A DNA stretch of 64,000 nucleotides, taken from JAGOEY01 sp017997515 (lineage in GTDB: Bacteria > Pseudomonadota > Gammaproteobacteria > Burkholderiales > Burkholderiaceae_C). The stretch covers positions 3,968,001 through 4,032,000 of the forward strand of contig CP111109.1 in the NCBI GenBank assembly GCA_026314275.1. The letters are read 5' to 3'. The notes beneath the pieces were generated by a model. It did no database searches and was not told the origin of the DNA. It saw only the letters and a list, made by a program, of their open reading frames with translations. The translations under genes were made by a program, and so were the position numbers. Positions 59,940-64,000 of this stretch are shown one piece after another. The stretch's first letter is position 1; every line of letters begins with the position of its first letter.

Positions 59940-62741
59940 ATGGCTGGCCCTTCTTCCCTCATCATCAATTCGGCTTTTGTGGAGCCACAGCAGCATTGGG
60001 CGGAGAACACCGACCGCACGCTGCGCGTGGAGCCCACGCGCCGCGCCGCAGGCTACGAAATCATTGACACCCGCGAGAACACGCGCCGCCAGGTGTCGAT
60101 TCCGCTGGTGGACGATATTCGTGAGCGTGTAGGCCAGTGGCGCGAGGCCGGTTGGCCGGGCGTGACCGCTGTGACGCTGGAGCTGTTGACCCATTGGTGG
60201 GACGTGGACAAGGTGTCGCGCCGCCAGTACCCGTTTTACTTCTGCCAGCTGGAGGCGATTGAAACCCTGATCTGGACGCTGGAGGCACAGCCCGAGTACC
60301 GCCAGGGTATTAACGTGCAGGGCGACGGCGGCGCATTTGAGCGACTGTGCAACAAGATGGCCACCGGCAGTGGCAAGACCACGGTGATGGCGATGATCAT
60401 CACCTGGCAGGTGCTGAATGCGCTGACCTACCCCAAGTCGCCGCGCAAATATTCCAGCGCCATCTTTCTGGTGGCACCGGGCTTGACAGTCAAGTCGCGC
60501 CTGCAGGTGCTGATGCCGGGCCACACCGACAACTACTACGACAGCTTTGAGCTGTGTCCGTCCGAAGCCTTGCGCCAAAAGCTGAACCGCGCCGAGGTGC
60601 TGATCGAGAACTGGCACACGCTGATGCCGCTCAAGCAGCAAGATCGTTCGGTGGTCAAAAAGGGCAAAGAGAGTGACGAGGCCTTTACCAAGCGGGTGCT
60701 GGGCAAACTGGCCACGTATAAAGACTTGGTGGTGATCAACGACGAGGCGCACCACGCCTACCGCACGCCAGCCGATTTCAAGATGAGCAAGGCAGATGCG
60801 GAAGCCGCAGGTTTTGACCAAGACGAGGCCACGCGCTGGGTGGAAGGACTGGACCGCCTGCACAAGACCCGGCGCATCACCCGCTGTTATGACCTGTCGG
60901 CCACGCCTTTTGCCCCCACTGGGCGCACCAACACCGAAGCCGGTTTATTCAGCTGGGTGGTGTCTGACTTTGGCCTGAACGACGCCATTGAGGCCGGGCT
61001 GGTCAAAACCCCGCGCGTGGTGGTGCGCGACGACGCACTGCCCAATGCGCAAACCCTGCGGCCCAAGCTGTACCACCTGTACCGCGAGGCCGATGTGGGC
61101 GAAGACTTGAACCGCAAGGCCGAGGCCCATGAATCCTTGCCTGCGTTGGTGCAGCAGGCCTACACCTTGTTGGGCGCAGACTGGCGCGCCACAGCGGCCG
61201 AATGGGCGGCGCTGGGCCATTTGTCGCCGCCAGTGATGCTGACGGTTTGTAACCGCACCGAAACTGCTGCGCGGGTAGAACACTATTTTGCAAAGGGGCA
61301 CGCCCAGTGGCCTGAACTGCACGATGCGGCCCGAACCTTTCGGGTTGACTCCAAGGTGCTGGAAAAGGCCGAACTGGGCGAAGCCGCCAGCGCAGACAAA
61401 GACTACGACTTGCGTTTGAGAGAAATCATGGAGGCGGCGCGTATCCCCGAAGCGCGCAAGCAAGCCCTGCGCACCATGAAGAAGGAGGAGCTGCTGCGCG
61501 AGCTGGTAGACACGGTGGGCAAGCGCGGGCAAGCCGGGCAAGACCTGCAAAACGTCGTGTCGGTGGCCATGCTGTCAGAAGGCTGGGATGCCAAAAACGT
61601 CACCCACATCATGGGGCTGCGTGCCTTCACAAGCCAGTTGCTGTGCGAACAGGTCATTGGCCGTGGCTTGCGCCGTGTGGCCTATGACAAGGATGAAAAC
61701 GGCTTGTACCTGCCCGAGTTCGTCAACGTGTTTGGCGTGCCGCTGTCCATTGCCATGCAGCCTGGAGACGGCGGACCGCCGCCACCTCCACCCAAGCCCA
61801 GCACGCAAATTCAGTCTTTGAGCGAACGCAATGTGTTCGAGATCAAGTGGCCCAACATCTTGCGGGTGGATCAGGTGGTGCGACCGCAACTGGTGGTGGA
61901 GTGGAGCAAGGTGGAGGCGTTGAAGATTGACCCAGCCCATGTAGCCCTGCACGCCGACATTGCACCGGCCTTGGGCGGAGCCGCCGACTGGAGCCAGGTT
62001 GTGACGATTGACCTGGAAAAATTGCCCGAGGAGTTTCGACTGCAACGGCTGGTGTTCAAGGCCGCGCAACGTGCGTTTGAATTGCTGCAAGAGCAGTTCA
62101 AGGGCCAGCGTGAATACCTGTTGTTCCAACTGGTGCGGCTGGTGGAGGCGTTTTTGGCATCGGACAAAATCGACATTCCGTCGCTGTTCCACCAAGACCC
62201 GCTGCGCAAGCGTATTTTGTATTCGCTGCACATTGACTTGATCACGCAGCATTTGATGAAGTACGTGATTGAGCAGAACACCTTGAAGCTGGAGCCGGTG
62301 TTTGACGGCGAACGCCCTATTGGCAGCACCCGTGACATGCGTACTTGGTACACCACGCGTATTGCAGAGCCAACACAACGCTGCCAGGTCAGCCATATCG
62401 TGGTGGACAGTGGGTGGGAAAAGTACGCAGCCAACGTGGTGGAGGCGCACCCCAAGGTGGCGGCATGGGTGAAGAACGACCACTTGGGGTTCCACATTCT
62501 GTATTTATGGAATGGCTCCAAGCGCAAATACATTCCCGACTTTTTGGTGCGCTACGAATCCGGCAAGACTCTGGTGCTGGAGATCAAGGGCGTGGACTCA
62601 CCGCAAGACCAAGCCAAGCGTGCTGCGCTGGCGCAATGGGTGGACGCGGTGAATACCCATGGCGGTTTTGGCACTTGGGCTTGGGATATGGTGGTGGGTG
62701 ATGCGGCGGGTATGCAGGATGTGGTTAACAAGCATGCGTAG
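59940..62741 (+). CDS. res: Type III-like restriction endonuclease (Res), BPTD_3080-type
   Basis: A 933-residue DEAD/DEAH helicase-nuclease. Walker A is MATGSGKTTVMAM (about residue 139), the DEAH motif is VVINDEAHHAYR, motif III SATPFAP and motif VI EQVIGRGLRRVAYD. The C-terminal nuclease core is PDFLVRYESGKTLVLEIKG, a PD-(D/E)xK site. ATG 59940 is preceded by AGGGGG at 7 bases; an upstream TTG at 59925 overlaps the mod stop but is less likely. Type III Res proteins need Mod for sequence recognition, so with mod broken this enzyme should be idle. The reading frame itself looks intact and would be ready if mod were restored. Confidence 0.92.
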   Translation: MAGPSSLIINSAFVEPQQHWAENTDRTLRVEPTRRAAGYEIIDTRENTRRQVSIPLVDDIRERVGQWREAGWPGVTAVTLELLTHWWDVDKVSRRQYPFYFCQLEAIETLIWTLEAQPEYRQGINVQGDGGAFERLCNKMATGSGKTTVMAMIITWQVLNALTYPKSPRKYSSAIFLVAPGLTVKSRLQVLMPGHTDNYYDSFELCPSEALRQKLNRAEVLIENWHTLMPLKQQDRSVVKKGKESDEAFTKRVLGKLATYKDLVVINDEAHHAYRTPADFKMSKADAEAAGFDQDEATRWVEGLDRLHKTRRITRCYDLSATPFAPTGRTNTEAGLFSWVVSDFGLNDAIEAGLVKTPRVVVRDDALPNAQTLRPKLYHLYREADVGEDLNRKAEAHESLPALVQQAYTLLGADWRATAAEWAALGHLSPPVMLTVCNRTETAARVEHYFAKGHAQWPELHDAARTFRVDSKVLEKAELGEAASADKDYDLRLREIMEAARIPEARKQALRTMKKEELLRELVDTVGKRGQAGQDLQNVVSVAMLSEGWDAKNVTHIMGLRAFTSQLLCEQVIGRGLRRVAYDKDENGLYLPEFVNVFGVPLSIAMQPGDGGPPPPPPKPSTQIQSLSERNVFEIKWPNILRVDQVVRPQLVVEWSKVEALKIDPAHVALHADIAPALGGAADWSQVVTIDLEKLPEEFRLQRLVFKAAQRAFELLQEQFKGQREYLLFQLVRLVEAFLASDKIDIPSLFHQDPLRKRILYSLHIDLITQHLMKYVIEQNTLKLEPVFDGERPIGSTRDMRTWYTTRIAEPTQRCQVSHIVVDSGWEKYAANVVEAHPKVAAWVKNDHLGFHILYLWNGSKRKYIPDFLVRYESGKTLVLEIKGVDSPQDQAKRAALAQWVDAVNTHGGFGTWAWDMVVGDAAGMQDVVNKHA

Positions 62742-62755
62742 AGTGCTTGCGCAAT

Positions 62756-62811
62756 AATTACTCCTGAAACCATAGCTACTCCCGCCCACCCCCTGTGCGC
62801 CAGAGCCCATT
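62756..62811. repeat. Dispersed repeat, copy D (second subtype)
   Basis: AATTACTCCT, CATAGCTACT and a run near CCCCCTG match copy C at 55314. It lies between res and the pseudouridine synthase gene. Confidence 0.6.
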
Positions 62812-63726
62812 TTGACCTTTAAAAAACCGTTTCAGCCTGCCCCCTTGCCCCTGCCCGTGCGCGACGGTGTGGGGCCCAGTTGTGTGGCCCTGCCAGCCGG
62901 GCCGTGGGCCACCATCACCGACTTTCTGGTGCAACGTTTCCCCGCCATCCCGCGCAGCACCTGGCTAGCGCGCATGCAGGCGAATGACGTGGTGGACGAA
63001 TACGGCCAGCACGTGACCGCATCGCGCCCTTACCAGGCACCCCTGCGGGTGTACTACTACCGGGAGCTGCCGCCCGAAGTGCCCGTTCCGTTCGACGAAG
63101 TGGTGCTGTTCCAGGACGCCCATCTGCTGGTGGTCGACAAACCGCACTTTCTGCCCGTCACCCCCGCTGGCAAATACCTGCAACAGACTTTGCTGGTGCG
63201 GCTCAAACGCCGGCTGGGCGTGGAGGCACTGGTGCCCATCCACCGCATCGACCGCGAAACCGCCGGGTTGGTGCTGTTCTCGCTGCAGGCGTCCAGCCGG
63301 GGCGCCTACCAGCAGCTGTTTGCCGAACGCCAGGTGACCAAACACTACGAAGCTATCGTGCCCTGGGCGGATGGCCGCACCCTGCCCGCCACCTACAGCA
63401 GCCGCCTGGAGGACAAGACCTTTATGTGTGTACACGAGGTGCCTGGTGAGGCCAACGCAACCACCCACATCCAGGTCACATCTGTAGTTGGCGACCGCGC
63501 CAAACTACAGCTCTCCCCCGTCACCGGCCGCAAACACCAGCTGCGCGTGCAGTGCGCCGCGCTGGGCATCCCCATCCTGCACGACCGCATCTACCCGCGC
63601 CTGCTACCCGAAGGCACCGACGACTTTGCCCACCCGCTGCAGCTGCTGGCCAAACACCTGCGGTTTGCCGACCCGGTGACGGGTGCGCTGCGGGAGTTCA
63701 CCAGCCCGAGAACGCTGGTGCTGTGA
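62812..63726 (+). CDS. RluA-family pseudouridine synthase
   Basis: A 304-residue RNA-modifying enzyme that isomerises uridine to pseudouridine in rRNA or tRNA. The catalytic Asp is in HRIDRETAGLVLF (about residue 144). Other family motifs are LLVVDKPHFLPVTPAG, KHYEAIV, PVTGRKHQLRVQCAALGIPILHD and the C-terminal HLRFADPVTG. An S4-like N-terminal part (STWLARMQANDVV) is present. The start is a TTG at 62812 or a later GTG; no clear ribosome-binding site helps the choice. The RNA target is unknown. Confidence 0.92.
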   Translation: MTFKKPFQPAPLPLPVRDGVGPSCVALPAGPWATITDFLVQRFPAIPRSTWLARMQANDVVDEYGQHVTASRPYQAPLRVYYYRELPPEVPVPFDEVVLFQDAHLLVVDKPHFLPVTPAGKYLQQTLLVRLKRRLGVEALVPIHRIDRETAGLVLFSLQASSRGAYQQLFAERQVTKHYEAIVPWADGRTLPATYSSRLEDKTFMCVHEVPGEANATTHIQVTSVVGDRAKLQLSPVTGRKHQLRVQCAALGIPILHDRIYPRLLPEGTDDFAHPLQLLAKHLRFADPVTGALREFTSPRTLVL

Positions 63727-63748
63727 ACACACTTGATCTGATGAACCC

Positions 63749-64000
63749 ATGAAAAAAATCGGCACCATCCAACGCTGGGACGCAGCGCGCGGCTTTGGTT
63801 TTATCCACAGCAGCGACAGCAACGCCGACGTGTTCTTCCACGTGCGCGACTTTCGCGCCGAACCCGGTGTGTTGCCCACAGAAGGCACCCGCGTGCAATT
63901 TGAAGAAATCCACGTCGGCGGCAAAGGGCCACGCGCCATGGCAGTGCAGCCGATGGGTTGGAGCAACCCGCCTCACACGCCCGGCGCACAACCAACACAC
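63749..64000 (+). CDS. Cold-shock-domain protein, N-terminal part (runs off the window)
   Basis: 84 residues are visible. The first 70 form a cold-shock OB fold with GTIQRWDAARGFGFIHS (RNP1-like) and DVFFHVRDF (RNP2-like), a nucleic-acid-binding surface. The segment after it (GWSNPPHTPGAQPTH) is Pro-rich and continues beyond the edge. In this group such domains are often fused to a DUF1294 membrane part, but that cannot be seen here. It follows the pseudouridine synthase by 22 bases. Confidence 0.88.
   Translation, partial: MKKIGTIQRWDAARGFGFIHSSDSNADVFFHVRDFRAEPGVLPTEGTRVQFEEIHVGGKGPRAMAVQPMGWSNPPHTPGAQPTH

Overview
The window looks like the chromosome of a betaproteobacterium of the order Burkholderiales, most likely Comamonadaceae (Rhodoferax/Polaromonas-like). 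This rests on the smc-zipA-ligA cluster, the azurin and RND-efflux neighbourhoods, high-GC codon use and dispersed repeats with a TAGCGCCCGC core. The genus assignment is inference.

Layout. 1-1224: the start of an ABC-transporter gene, a Fur-family regulator with a palindromic operator, and msrA. 1289-8933: a self-regulated tripartite efflux locus (TetR regulator, periplasmic adaptor, RND pump, Pcm-like methyltransferase, rhodanese, TolC-type channel). 9037-13581: a two-component system, a second-type peptide deformylase, azurin and a DUF454 membrane protein.

13662-43554 is the centre of interest. A single 25-kb gene on the minus strand (16611-41582) encodes an 8,323-residue trimeric autotransporter adhesin. 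It has an ESPR leader, YadA-type heads and necks, and a stalk of about 6,600 residues built from 14- and 18-residue Ser/Thr-rich modules, ending in a YadA-type membrane anchor. Three genes for DUF2827 proteins, which look like GT-B glycosyltransferases, flank it: two downstream and one divergent upstream. Two small secreted proteins accompany them. The divergent region holds an intrinsic-terminator-like hairpin in the adhesin leader and three 10-bp-phased ATTGAT direct repeats. My main hypothesis is that this locus makes, and O-glycosylates, a roughly micrometre-long surface fibre.

43605-55313 is housekeeping: ligA, zipA, smc, tRNA-Pro(UGG) with a strong terminator, a flavodoxin, a LysE exporter, a DinG-type helicase and a CaiB-type CoA transferase. 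55476-62741 is a type III-like restriction-modification locus. Its mod gene is broken twice: by an IS5-family element (57091-58241, TTAA target duplication) and by a C11 tract that is one base out of frame. The restriction gene res is intact. The window closes with an RluA-family pseudouridine synthase and the start of a cold-shock-domain protein.
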